The notes: generated by a model from the letters alone, not told the origin. A DNA stretch of 64,000 bases from Streptomyces sp. NK08204 (GCF_020400585.1 NZ_JAINVF010000001.1:682001-746000); one strand, 5' to 3'; shown: positions 8,390 to 18,429, counted from the stretch's first letter. Translations and numbers: made by a program.

Positions 8390-9373
8390 ATGACCACCGA
8401 CCTGCCGACGCACACGACCCGGGAGGAGGCCGAGGTGCCGCCTGCGGGCCCCACACCCTCGAAGAAGCGGGCCACGCAGGGCCATCGGCGCCTGCTGACC
8501 CGCCGCGACCGCGTCACGCTCGCCCTGATGGTGGGCGTGCCGACGGTCCTGCACGTGACCCTCGTCTGGGTCACCGCCCTGGCCTCGGTCCTCCTCGCCT
8601 TCACCACCTGGGACGGCATCGGGTTCGACTCGATCAGATGGGTGGGCCTGGACAACTTCCGGCAACTGTTCAGCGACAACCCGCAATTCTGGCCCGCCGT
8701 CCAGCACAACGTCATATGGTTCGTCGTCCTGATCCTCGTCCCGACCCCGTTCGGCCTGTTCCTCGCCGTCCATCTGGACAAGCGGATCCGGTTCAGCCGG
8801 GTCTACCAGACGGCGTTCTTCCTGCCGGTCGTCATCTCGATGGCGTGCATCGGTTTCGTCTGGCAGCTCGTCTACAACCCGGACACGGGCCTGCTCAACA
8901 GCATCACCGGCGCCAACAAGCCGGGGCACTACATCGACTGGATCGGCGACCCGAAGCTCAACCTGTGGGCCGTCCTCGTCGCCGCGTCCTGGCGGCACAC
9001 CGGTTACATGATGATCCTCTACCTGGCCGGCCTCAAGAGCGTCGACCCGTCCCTGCGGGAGGCGTCCGCGCTGGACGGCGCGAACGAGTGGCAGACGTTC
9101 AGGAACGTCATCTTCCCGACCCTGCGTCCGACCAACACGGTCGTCCTGGTCGTCACCGTCATCGAGGCGCTGCGCGCCTTCGACCTGGTCTTCGTCTTCA
9201 ACAAGGGCGCCCAGGGCACCGAGTTGCTGTCGATCCTGGTGACGAACAACATCATCGGCGAGTCCAGCCGCATCGGTTACGGCTCCGCCATCGCCGTCGT
9301 CCTGCTGGTGATCTCCCTCGCGGTGATCATCCCGTACCTGGTGGCCACCTTCCGGAAGGAGCGGCGCGCATGA
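8390..9373 (+). CDS. Sugar ABC transporter permease (MalF/CUT1 type)
   Basis: 327 residues from ATG 8390, nine bases after the binding-protein stop. Six hydrophobic segments are visible (for example VTLALMVGVPTVLHVTLVWV, FFLPVVISMACIGFVW and AIAVVLLVISLAVIIPYLV). The EAA loop for the ATPase is present as EASALDGANEWQTF with the following IFPTLRP. The N-terminal ~35 residues are polar and cytoplasmic. Its stop overlaps the next start (ATGA). Confidence 0.94.
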   Translation: MTTDLPTHTTREEAEVPPAGPTPSKKRATQGHRRLLTRRDRVTLALMVGVPTVLHVTLVWVTALASVLLAFTTWDGIGFDSIRWVGLDNFRQLFSDNPQFWPAVQHNVIWFVVLILVPTPFGLFLAVHLDKRIRFSRVYQTAFFLPVVISMACIGFVWQLVYNPDTGLLNSITGANKPGHYIDWIGDPKLNLWAVLVAASWRHTGYMMILYLAGLKSVDPSLREASALDGANEWQTFRNVIFPTLRPTNTVVLVVTVIEALRAFDLVFVFNKGAQGTELLSILVTNNIIGESSRIGYGSAIAVVLLVISLAVIIPYLVATFRKERRA

Positions 9374-10257
9374 GCGGCTCCGCTGTCCCGCTGAAACGGC
9401 GCGCCCCGGTCCGCCCCGCCCGGATCGTGCTGCACGTCTTCCTCACCGGCACCGCCCTGGCCTGGCTGGCCCCGCTGCTGTGGGCGGTCTTCTCCGCGCT
9501 GCGGCCGTACAGCGAGACCAGCACCAAGGGGTACGTCTCCTGGCCGGACAAGCTGAGCCTGGACAACTTCCGGAACGCGTTCACGCAGTCGGACATGACG
9601 CACTACTTCGGCAACACGCTGCTGATCGCGGTGCCGGCCGTGCTGCTGACGCTGTTCCTGTCGTCGATGGTCGCCTTCCACGTCAGCCGTTTCGACTTCC
9701 GCCTCAACCTCGCGCTGCTGCTGGTCTTCACGGCGGGCAACCTGCTGCCGCAGCAGGTCATCATCACCCCGCTGTACCGGATGTACCTGCTCACCGACCT
9801 CCCGGGCATCACGACGAGCGGGAAGCTGTACGACTCCGCGCTCGGCCTGGTCCTGATCCATGTGGCGTTCCAGTCCGGCTTCTGCGCGTTCGTGCTGAGC
9901 AACTACATGCGCTCGCTGCCCCACGAGCTGACGGAGGCCGCGCTCGTCGACGGCGCCTCGGTGTGGCGGCTGTACTGGCAGATCACGCTGCCACTGTGCA
10001 AACCGGCCATGGCGGCCCTGGCCACGCTGCTGTCCATCTGGATCTACAACGATTTCTTCTGGGCGCTCGTGCTGATCTCCACCGGCGAGAACATGCCGAT
10101 CACCTCGGCGCTGAACAACCTCTCCGGCCAGTACTTCACCGATCCCAACCTGGTCGCGGCCGGCTCCCTGCTGACCGCCGTCCCGACCCTGGTCGTGTAC
10201 TTCGTGCTCCAGCGCCAGTTCGTCAGCGGCCTGACCCTGGGCTCCGGCAAGGGCTGA
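9370..10257 (+). CDS. Sugar ABC transporter permease (MalG/CUT1 type)
   Basis: 295 residues starting at ATG 9370, which overlaps the upstream TGA. The coupling motif EAALVDGASVWRLYWQITLP is the EAA-x3-G-x9-I-x-LP signature of MalG-type permeases. The membrane segments include VLHVFLTGTALAWLAPLLWAV and LFLSSMVAFHVSRF. It pairs with the 8390-9373 protein to form the pore. No ATPase gene follows, consistent with use of a shared MsiK-like ATPase encoded elsewhere. Confidence 0.94.
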   Translation: MSGSAVPLKRRAPVRPARIVLHVFLTGTALAWLAPLLWAVFSALRPYSETSTKGYVSWPDKLSLDNFRNAFTQSDMTHYFGNTLLIAVPAVLLTLFLSSMVAFHVSRFDFRLNLALLLVFTAGNLLPQQVIITPLYRMYLLTDLPGITTSGKLYDSALGLVLIHVAFQSGFCAFVLSNYMRSLPHELTEAALVDGASVWRLYWQITLPLCKPAMAALATLLSIWIYNDFFWALVLISTGENMPITSALNNLSGQYFTDPNLVAAGSLLTAVPTLVVYFVLQRQFVSGLTLGSGKG

Positions 10258-10275
10258 ACATATCGCTGCGCAAAG

Positions 10276-10291
10276 CATGCGAAAACGCATG
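10276..10291 (+). terminator. Small hairpin after the importer operon
   Basis: CATGCG-AAAA-CGCATG is a perfect 6-bp stem with a four-base loop, about 20 bp after the permease stop. It lacks a U-tract, so it could act as an RNA-stabilising or weak terminator structure, or be an operator for the following permease gene. Confidence 0.25.
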
Positions 10292-10416
10292 TCTTACGCG
10301 AGGGGAAAGGCCTGACAGGACAAGAAACGGCGATTTGTCCGCAAGCCGGGGCGTACCCGACCATGGGCCCGTCCCGGCGATCCCTGGACAACCGTTCGAT
10401 GAGAGGCGCACCACCC

Positions 10417-11817
10417 ATGCACGTCACCGGAACCGCCACGCAAACGGCTCCGGCCCCGTCGGAAACCCACGCGGTACCCGCCGGGGACCCCCAAGGCGAC
10501 ACCGGCAGGCATGCCCGCCGCTTCGGACTGCCCGTCGCCACCGCCCTGGTCATGGGCAACATCATCGGCGGTGGCATCTTCCTGCTCCCCGCCTCCGTGG
10601 CCCCCTACGGCACGGTCAGCCTGGTCGCCTTCGGCGTGCTGACCGTCGGCGCCATCGCCCTGGCCCTCGTGTTCGGCCGGCTCGCCGAACGTGACCCGCG
10701 CACCGGCGGACCGTACGTGTACGCCCGCGAGGCCTTCGGTGACTTCGCCGGCTTCCTCGCCGCATGGGCCTACTGGATCACCACCTGGGTGTCGAACGCC
10801 GCGCTCGCGGTCGCCGCCGTCGGGTACCTCGACGTACTGATACCGGTGAGCGGTCACCGCTGGAGCGCGTGCCTGGCCGCGCTCGCCATCCAGTGGCTGC
10901 CCGTGCTCGCCAACTTCGCGGGCAGCCGCTACGTGGGAGCCGTCCAGCTCGTCTCCACGGTGCTGAAGTTCGCACCCCTGCTGCTCGTCGCCGTCGGCGG
11001 GCTGTTCTTCTTCGACCCGCACAAGCTCGGCCCGTTCCACGCGGGCGGTGGCAGCACGGCCGGCGCGGTGTCCGCCTGCGCCGCACTCCTGCTCTTCTCC
11101 TACCTCGGGGTGGAGTCGGCCGCCGTCAGTGCGGGCGAGGTGAAGAACGCCCGCCGCAATGTCGGCCGGGCCACCGTCATCGGCACCGCGGGGGCCGCGC
11201 TGGTCTACCTGCTGGGCACGCTGTCCGTGTTCGGCACGGTGGCGCACGACCGGCTGGTGACGTCCACCGCGCCGTTCTCGGACGCTGTGAACGCCATGTT
11301 CGGCGGCTCCTGGGGCGGCTGGGCCGTCGCACTCGCCGCGCTCGTGTCGATCGCCGGCTGCCTCAACGGCTGGACGCTGCTGAGCGCCCAGACCCCGTAC
11401 GCCGCCGCGCAGGACGGCCTGTTCCCGGCCGCCTTCACGCGCCGCCGCCGAGGCGTGCCGACGGTCGGCGTCGGGGTCACGGTCGCCCTCGCGTCGCTGC
11501 TCACCGTCTACAACTACCTGGCGGGCTCGGCGAAGGTGTTCGACATGCTGGTCCTCGTCACCACCTTCACCGCGACCGTGCCCTACCTCCTGGCCACCTC
11601 CGCCCAGGTCTTCCACCTCGTCTCCGGCCACCACGACCGCGTCGACCGGACCCGCCTGGTACGCGACTGCGTGGTCACCGCGATCGCGGTCGCCTTCTCG
11701 GTCTGGCTGGTCGCGGGCGCCGGGTACGCGGCGGTGTACCAGGGCGTGCTGTTCCTGTTCGCCGGGATCGTCGTCTACGCGGTGATGGCGGGCCGGAGGC
11801 GCGGGGCCCGCGCATGA
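10417..11817 (+). CDS. APC-family amino acid permease/antiporter (AdiC-like)
   Basis: 466 residues from ATG 10417. The open frame extends 18 codons upstream, but the better-spaced AGAGG precedes this ATG. The N-terminal ~45 residues are polar and cytoplasmic. Next comes the TM1 unwound region VMGNIIGGGIFLLPAS, characteristic of AdiC/PotE-type APC transporters, and about twelve hydrophobic segments in total. The stretch NGWTLLSAQTPYAAAQDGLF matches the TM8 gate region of arginine/agmatine-type antiporters. It is a single gene with its own 160-bp upstream gap. It probably exchanges a basic or neutral amino acid; the substrate cannot be assigned. Confidence 0.9.
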   Translation: MHVTGTATQTAPAPSETHAVPAGDPQGDTGRHARRFGLPVATALVMGNIIGGGIFLLPASVAPYGTVSLVAFGVLTVGAIALALVFGRLAERDPRTGGPYVYAREAFGDFAGFLAAWAYWITTWVSNAALAVAAVGYLDVLIPVSGHRWSACLAALAIQWLPVLANFAGSRYVGAVQLVSTVLKFAPLLLVAVGGLFFFDPHKLGPFHAGGGSTAGAVSACAALLLFSYLGVESAAVSAGEVKNARRNVGRATVIGTAGAALVYLLGTLSVFGTVAHDRLVTSTAPFSDAVNAMFGGSWGGWAVALAALVSIAGCLNGWTLLSAQTPYAAAQDGLFPAAFTRRRRGVPTVGVGVTVALASLLTVYNYLAGSAKVFDMLVLVTTFTATVPYLLATSAQVFHLVSGHHDRVDRTRLVRDCVVTAIAVAFSVWLVAGAGYAAVYQGVLFLFAGIVVYAVMAGRRRGARA

Positions 11818-11921
11818 CGGGTGCACGCTGAGGGCCGCGACACTGCGTCGCGCTGATGCGGGCGGGCCGGCGGCGGTGTGGCGTGGCGGTCCGGGCGGGG
11901 CTCGGCGGCTTCGGCTGTCGG

Positions 11922-12818
11922 TCAGGACCGGGTGGAGGTCAGCCGTTCAATGGCCTCCAGGACCCCCTTGCGATGCGCGTGCGTGCGCTCGTATCCCTCC
12001 AGGACGTGCAGGTCGGCCCCGGACAGGGTGGGGAGGCGCCGCTCGATCTCCTCGACGCTGAGCTGGCTGAAGCCGATGATGGGCAGGCTCTCCTCGCTGC
12101 TGACCGCTCCTTGGATCTGCTCGGCCGCGGCGGTCGCTTCCAGCTCCTGCGCCACCGGCTCCTCGGCGCCGGGGTGCTGTCCGGGGCGTACCATCTGGCG
12201 CAGCCGGTCGGCGACGGCACGCAACGGGCGGGTGGCCGCATCGGCAAGGCTGCCGTACGCCGTCTGTTCCACACGGAAGCCGTCGCTCGCGGCGGCCACC
12301 GATCGGGCCTGCCAGGCAAGGCTGTCCTCCAGCAGGGCCAGCAACTCCTGATCCTCACCGCGGATCTCCCGGAGCAGTTCGAGGGACGCGCGGTCATGGG
12401 CCTGGTCGGCGAGGACCTCGCCGGCCCGAGTGGTGGCCAGGGCCCGGGCCGCGACGGCGTACTCGTCCTCGGCGTTCCTCAGCAGATGCCGCTCGTCGGC
12501 CGGGCCACGGGCGCGCATCACCCCGGTCACCACCTTCTGCCCCATGGTCAGCGGGAGCGTGACCGTCCTCCACGTGGTGCGGGCGGCGAAGACCGCCATG
12601 TCGGCCGCGTCGTCGAGCAGGCCGCGGGGCCGCAGTCCGCGGACATGGCGTTCGATGCGGTCCACTCGGTCCTGCATGTCGTCGGCCTGACGCTCGAGCA
12701 TCTGCCGGTGTGGGCCGGGCGGCACAAGAGCCGCATCCGCCCGCAGTCGGTCGCGTGCGACCTCGTGGGCGTGGTGGGCATCCTCGAGCGCCGGTATCAG
12801 GGTCTGCGTCGTCACCAT
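11922..12818 (-). CDS. Helical hypothetical protein with a DUF8129-like C-terminal tail
   Basis: 298 residues from ATG 12818, predicted almost entirely helical with coiled-coil character (LERQADDMQDRVDRIERHV near residue 45 and LELLREIRGEDQELLALLED near 150). It has no signal peptide or membrane span. The last ~40 residues (the LSVEEIERRLPTLSGADLHV segment, then LEGYERTHAHRK and VLEAIERL) form a compact helical module. I have seen this module at the C-terminus of many short actinobacterial proteins and believe it is called DUF8129. It lies beside the heat-shock island, so a stress role is possible but only by association. Confidence 0.75.
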   Translation of the reverse strand: MVTTQTLIPALEDAHHAHEVARDRLRADAALVPPGPHRQMLERQADDMQDRVDRIERHVRGLRPRGLLDDAADMAVFAARTTWRTVTLPLTMGQKVVTGVMRARGPADERHLLRNAEDEYAVAARALATTRAGEVLADQAHDRASLELLREIRGEDQELLALLEDSLAWQARSVAAASDGFRVEQTAYGSLADAATRPLRAVADRLRQMVRPGQHPGAEEPVAQELEATAAAEQIQGAVSSEESLPIIGFSQLSVEEIERRLPTLSGADLHVLEGYERTHAHRKGVLEAIERLTSTRS

Positions 12819-13116
12819 GGGGGGCTGCTCCCTGCATGCGGGGTCGGCTGGCGTTCAGCGGCTGCCCTGCCGACCGTCCTCCTCCGGCTGAGCAGCCGGG
12901 ATCATCCTGCAGGGGCCGTGCCAAGATCACCCGCCGGGAGCCTTGCGCGCCCACGAGCAGTGACGGTGCCGGAACCCGGCCCGCCCTGCGCTGTCACGGG
13001 CACGGAGGCACTCCACGGGGGTTCAGCCGTCCGGGTGACGGCCCGCGGCGCGACCGACGGCGATGCGGGGAGGGTGTAACGGCGACAGCGCACCGTGCGT
13101 GCGCCGGGCGCGCCGG

Positions 13117-13269
13117 TCAGGATCGGCCCGGGTACTCCGGCTCCCCGCCGTCGGCGTCGAACACCTTGGTGAAGGTGGCACCGCACCGGCAGCGCGAGTA
13201 CTCGACCAGTTCTCCTTCTTCCGACACGCTCAGCCCCTGGCTGAGTCGCACATGCACATGATCACCCAT
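13117..13269 (-). CDS. Small CxC-containing hypothetical protein (50 aa)
   Basis: A 50-residue ORF from ATG 13269. A longer TTG-initiated version of 72 residues from 13335 is possible; neither start has a clear Shine-Dalgarno site. The sequence VEYSRCRCGATFTKVFDADG contains a CxC pair in a zinc-ribbon-like context, and the protein is acidic overall. It lies between the helical protein and hsp20 on the same strand. No function can be assigned. Confidence 0.45.
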   Translation of the reverse strand: MGDHVHVRLSQGLSVSEEGELVEYSRCRCGATFTKVFDADGGEPEYPGRS

Positions 13270-13457
13270 GAGGAGCTGCTTTCCTTGAAGCCGGTCGTCC
13301 GCCTCATCGTGGCGGCTTCCCGCTCCCGTCGGCAATGCCGCAGCTCACACGGTCCAGCCGACGACGCTGACCCCGGGCCGCCGCACACGCGGCGCGCTCC
13401 GGTGGGTGCGGCGGCTCACGGCCATGTCGTCGATGCTGTGGTCCGCAGTGGTGTATC

Positions 13458-13566
13458 TCCTCCCTCCGTCTCCTCTTCTTCCGTCCGCTTCCTCCGCCGT
13501 CCGCTTCCGCCGTCCGCTTCCTCCTCCGTCCGCTTCCGCCGTCCGCTTCTTCCCTCCGCTTCCGCG
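13458..13566. repeat. Polypyrimidine tandem repeat 3' of hsp20
   Basis: About six imperfect copies of a 12-15 bp unit around TCCGCTTCC(T/G)CC(G) fill the gap directly behind the hsp20 stop codon. On the hsp20 sense strand the tract is purine-rich (GGAAGCGGA-type), so it would lie in the 3' untranslated RNA and carries many Shine-Dalgarno-like GGA runs. No ORF of interest covers it. Confidence 0.7.
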
Positions 13567-13575
13567 CGCGGTGGG

Positions 13576-14007
13576 TCAGCTCTCGATCTGCTTCGCCTCT
13601 GCGTCTCCTCGGCTGATCTCGATGCGGCGAGGCTTGGCCTCCTTCATCACCGGGATGTTCAGGGTGAGCACGCCCGCGTCGTAGTGGGCGGTGATCTTCT
13701 CAGGGTCGAGCGAGTCGCCCAGCAGGAGCTGGCGGCTGAAGACACCGTGGGGTCGCTCGGCGACCAGCAGGTCGACCTCGTCAGCGTCCGGGCCGGGCCG
13801 CTCGGCTCGCACGGTCAGCACGTTGCGCTCCACGTTGAGGTCAACGGTGTCGGGATCGACGCCGGGCAGGTCGAAGTGGACGACGAAGGCGTCGCCCATC
13901 TGGTAGGCGTCGATCGGCATGACGGCCGGCCGGGCGAGGGTGCCGAACATCTGCTGGGTGAGCCGGTCGAGGTCCCGGAAGGGGTCCGTACGGATGAGCG
14001 CAGCCAT
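13576..14007 (-). CDS. Hsp20/alpha-crystallin small heat-shock protein
   Basis: 143 residues. Two adjacent ATGs exist (14010 and 14007); the second lies 6 nt after AAAGGAGG and is preferred. The alpha-crystallin domain runs from about residue 37 to 130: [20 protein letters not shown], then [25 protein letters not shown] and the signature [15 protein letters not shown] short basic/acidic tail follows. It is an ATP-independent holdase. It is transcribed divergently from the J-protein/dnaK/grpE operon, and a HAIR-like operator lies between them, so both should be induced by heat through loss of HspR repression. Confidence 0.95.
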   Translation of the reverse strand: MAALIRTDPFRDLDRLTQQMFGTLARPAVMPIDAYQMGDAFVVHFDLPGVDPDTVDLNVERNVLTVRAERPGPDADEVDLLVAERPHGVFSRQLLLGDSLDPEKITAHYDAGVLTLNIPVMKEAKPRRIEISRGDAEAKQIES

Positions 14008-14092
14008 CATGCGCCTCCTTTCGCCTGGTCGGGACCGCCTGCCGGCGGTCTGCCCACCCGGGCTCCGGGAGCCCGGAATGCCTCTGACAACC

Positions 14093-14122
14093 CCTATACC
14101 TCCCCGGAGCAATCCTTGACAA
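14093..14122 (-). promoter_or_regulatory. Candidate hsp20 promoter
   Basis: On the minus strand TTGTCA (14122-14117) is followed after 18 nt by TATAGG (14098-14093), about 85 bp before the hsp20 start. Its -35 lies inside the HAIR-like operator 14115-14135. Confidence 0.4.
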
Positions 14123-14135
14123 GATGGGGCTCAAG
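14115..14135. promoter_or_regulatory. HAIR-like operator (HspR binding site)
   Basis: The left arm CTTGACA and right arm GCTCAAG are separated by 7 bp, giving the 21-bp geometry of the HAIR consensus CTTGAGT-N7-ACTCAAG that the repressor HspR recognises in Streptomyces. Five of seven left-arm and six of seven right-arm bases match. It lies between divergent chaperone genes and overlaps the -35 of both candidate promoters, exactly where a repressor should bind. No hspR gene is present in the window. Confidence 0.7.
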
Positions 14136-14144
14136 TTTTATTTC
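14116..14144 (+). promoter_or_regulatory. Candidate promoter of the J-protein/dnaK/grpE operon
   Basis: TTGACA at 14116-14121 is followed after 17 nt by TATTTC at 14139-14144, 60 bp before the J-protein start. The spacer is largely occupied by the HAIR-like operator. Confidence 0.45.
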
Positions 14145-14203
14145 AGGACTAGAGGCAAGAACAGGGTGAAACCGCAGTTCATACAGGCGGGGAGGTGGCT
14201 GGG

Positions 14204-14572
14204 ATGCAGGCGCGGGATCAAGGAGCGGACCTGTATGCGGTGCTGGGGGTGGAGCCCTCGGCGACCGCCGAGGTGATCACCTCGGCCTTCCGCGCCCGGG
14301 TACGGGAACTGCGCCCCGACACCCGCGTGGACGCGGCGACCGCCGGGCGGTTCGGCGAGGTGCGGGCGGCGTACGAGACGCTCCGTGATCCGGTACTGCG
14401 TGCGGCCTACGACCAGACGTACGAACGGATGGCCGAGCGGGCATACGGCCGCGGGCCCGGCCTGACACGGCCGGTCAGCCCCGCGCGGCCGTACCTCGTG
14501 GTGCTCGGGACCGCCCGCCCCGAGCCGCCGCTGCGCGCCGGTCCCGTCCGGTGGGAGCGGAGGTCCCGCTGA
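14204..14572 (+). CDS. J-domain protein with altered HPD motif (RPD)
   Basis: 122 residues. ATG 14204 is preferred because GGGGAGG ends about 8 nt before it; the in-frame GTG 14195 lies within that site. Residues 8-65 form a J domain (LYAVLGVEPSATAEVITSAF, then FGEVRAAYETLRDPVLRAAY). The invariant HPD tripeptide that stimulates DnaK ATPase is RPD here, at residues 37-39. There is no G/F-rich or zinc-finger region, and the C-terminal half is short and Pro/Arg-rich. It is the first cistron of the dnaK/grpE operon. Without the histidine it may bind DnaK without full stimulation, or have another role. Confidence 0.85.
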   Translation: MQARDQGADLYAVLGVEPSATAEVITSAFRARVRELRPDTRVDAATAGRFGEVRAAYETLRDPVLRAAYDQTYERMAERAYGRGPGLTRPVSPARPYLVVLGTARPEPPLRAGPVRWERRSR

Positions 14573-14629
14573 GGACCGGACAAAAAGGTGTGAAGCTGAG
14601 TCGGAGCATGGGTGAGGAGGGAGAACCAA

Positions 14630-16492
<1,863 letters not shown>

Positions 16493-16494
16493 CG

Positions 16495-17178
16495 ATGACC
16501 GGGAGCGGGTCGCGGAGCACCGAACTGGAACAGCTGCGGCGCCTGGTGGAGGAGCGGACCGCCGACCTGCAGCGGGTGAAGGCTGAGTACGACAACTACC
16601 GCAGGCGGGTGCGGCGGGACCGCCTGGCCGTACGCGAGATCGCGGTGGCCAACGTGTTCCGGGCGCTGCTGCCCGTGCTGGACGCTGTCGACCGGGCGTG
16701 CGCGCACGAGCCGCTCACGCCGGGCCTGAAGGACATCGCCGGGAGCCTGAAGGACCAGCTCGGCTCGCTGGGAGTCACGTCGTTCGGCGAGGTGGGCGAT
16801 CCGTTCGACCCCACCTGTCACGACGCATTGGCCCACAACGTCCGCCAAGACGCCGAGAGCCTGGTCTGCTCGACTGTCCTGCGGCCCGGCTACCGCCTCG
16901 GCGACCATCTGCTGCGTCCGGCCACCGTGGAAGTCACCGGGCCGGCTCCGCCGGCGCGGAACCCGCTCGAAGGCGAGCAACACCCTTGCGTCCGGGATGT
17001 AGACGGTTCCGTCCGGCCGGATGTGCGCGGCCCTTCCTTACGGCGCGAAGAGAGCGTCAGCGCAGGGGCAGCTCTCCACGTTCTGCCACCGGCGGCACGA
17101 ACGCGCCCTGCTGCTCGGCGGACGAGACCATCCGGACCGGACAAGGACACCCATTCCACGCCACTGCCGCCCCCTTGA
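16495..17178 (+). CDS. grpE: GrpE nucleotide exchange factor with unusual C-terminal extension
   Basis: 227 residues, ATG 16495, two bases after the dnaK stop. An N-terminal coiled coil (ELEQLRRLVEERTADLQRVK) leads into the GrpE signature YDNYRRRVRRDR and the helical bundle, then the beta domain (FDPTCHDALAHN, TVLRPGYRLGDHLLRPATVE). A normal GrpE would stop soon after PATVEVTG, around residue 150. Here about 75 further residues follow, rich in Arg/Pro and without recognisable structure. This tail looks like read-through of former non-coding DNA after loss of the original stop. The core should still release ADP from the neighbouring DnaK. Confidence 0.9.
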   Translation: MTGSGSRSTELEQLRRLVEERTADLQRVKAEYDNYRRRVRRDRLAVREIAVANVFRALLPVLDAVDRACAHEPLTPGLKDIAGSLKDQLGSLGVTSFGEVGDPFDPTCHDALAHNVRQDAESLVCSTVLRPGYRLGDHLLRPATVEVTGPAPPARNPLEGEQHPCVRDVDGSVRPDVRGPSLRREESVSAGAALHVLPPAARTRPAARRTRPSGPDKDTHSTPLPPP

Positions 17179-17223
17179 CACCAGCGGGCATCCGTCGGTG
17201 GCCGACCACAGCGGGAGGACGTC

Positions 17224-17619
17224 ATGCGCATGCACTGGGACGCCTTCATCACCGCGGTCCAGGAACGCGGTGAATATCCTTCGCAGCAGGAAGCAGAACG
17301 AGCCTCGCGGGTCGTCCTGGCGCTGCTGGGCGCGCATCTGGTGGGCGAGGTGCGCGCCGAGCTGGCCGCACGGCTTCCTGAAACGCTGGCGTTCGTCCTG
17401 CTCAATCCGCTGCAGGCGCATGAACCGCTGACACCCGAGCGGTTCGTCCGGGCAACCGCCGCCTGGATCGAAGGCGCCACGGAGAAGACCGCCACGTGGG
17501 ACGTCGGCGCGGTACTCAGCGTCGTCACCGATGTCGCGGGCGAGGACCTGACGAACCGCGTCCTGCTCCAGCTCCCGCCGGGCTACGACCTGCTGTTCGG
17601 ACACCCGCGGCCAAGCTGA
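17224..17619 (+). CDS. DUF2267 domain protein
   Basis: 131 residues from ATG 17224, with GGGAGG 6 nt upstream. The sequence WDAFITAVQERG, AERASRVVLALLGAHLVGEV and LAARLPETLAFVLL is the N-terminal half of the DUF2267 helical domain, and ERFVRATAAWI plus a second helical set completes it. The family is often found near stress or membrane-homeostasis genes in actinobacteria, but its biochemical role is not known to me. It may be co-transcribed with the chaperone operon 45 bp upstream. Confidence 0.8.
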   Translation: MRMHWDAFITAVQERGEYPSQQEAERASRVVLALLGAHLVGEVRAELAARLPETLAFVLLNPLQAHEPLTPERFVRATAAWIEGATEKTATWDVGAVLSVVTDVAGEDLTNRVLLQLPPGYDLLFGHPRPS

Positions 17620-17721
17620 TCAGCACGCGGTTTCCAACCGGCACCGAAGGGACGCCGGTTCGCCGACGGCGGCGCCGGCAGCTTCGTGCCCGGCGCCGCC
17701 TCAAGGGACCCGCATCCCTCT

Positions 17722-18148
17722 CGTTCAGGCCGAGACACTCGACGTCATCGCGGCCCTGACCCACCGGCAAGGACGACCCGACCAGCCCCACGACGTCTTC
17801 CACCACGTGTTCTGCAGCGCCATCGTCATCGACAGCCACGACCGGGTGCTCCGCCTCCGGCACAACGCCACAGGCAACGCCCTCGCACCGGGCGGCCACA
17901 ACGAGCCGGGCAACCAAGCCCCCCTGCCGGCGCCGCCCTGCGTGAACCGCACGTCTCGGCATCTCCCCCGGGACCCGCTGCGACCCACCGAAGACGTGGA
18001 GACGCTGCGCTTCATCGAACACGGCCACGGCGTACGCATGCTCGGCGTCGCGGACGAAGGTTTGGCGGTCGGCACTCCCGAGGACCTCGCGAGGGCCGGC
18101 ACCTTGGTGCGCACTCACACCGAGCGTGCGACCTCCACCTCCTCTTGA
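17722..18148 (+). pseudogene. Chimeric relic: Nudix N-terminus joined to a KdsB-like nucleotidyltransferase tail
   Basis: A single open frame reads first like the start of a Nudix hydrolase (HHVFCSAIVIDSHDRVLRLR, then ALAPGGHNEPGN, the beginning of a Nudix box). It breaks off exactly where the R-E-x-x-E-E helix should follow. After ~20 nondescript residues it reads like the C-terminus of a CMP-KDO-synthetase-type nucleotidyltransferase (EDVETLRFIEHGHGVRM, DEGLAVGTPEDLARA). Neither half has its catalytic core. There is no good ribosome binding site at the GTG 17807. I read it as two truncated genes fused by deletion, probably non-functional. Confidence 0.6.
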
Positions 18149-18354
18149 GGGCCGCGGACGACGACCGCGGCCCAAGTCCGGTGCTCTGCGCGCACGCTCC
18201 CACGAGACCGCGCCCCGGCCCAGGGCGCCGGAACCAACGGCACGCTCGGCGTTTTGGCCATCACCGCTCCAGCCCCTGGCCCATGCACCGCAAGGGTCGA
18301 TGCAACCCGCATGTTCCGGCGCGCGCTCAATCCCGGGGCCACCGACGCGACCGA

Positions 18355-18366
18355 AACACATGTGTT
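18355..18366. promoter_or_regulatory. Perfect 12-bp palindrome upstream of the ABC exporter
   Basis: AACACATGTGTT is its own reverse complement and lies 64 bp before the small ORF at 18430, in a gene-free 280-bp gap. Its position suits an operator for the small ORF/ABC exporter unit. There is no regulator gene next to it. Confidence 0.35.
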
Positions 18367-18429
18367 CGAAATTCCGGCTGCCTCGTTGAGCCACACGAAC
18401 CAGCCGCACAACCGTGAAGGGGCACCACG

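Noticed and set aside
13458..13566. Polypyrimidine repeats considered as a CRISPR array or coding repeat
   Set aside because: No spacers of regular length, imperfect short units and no cas genes.
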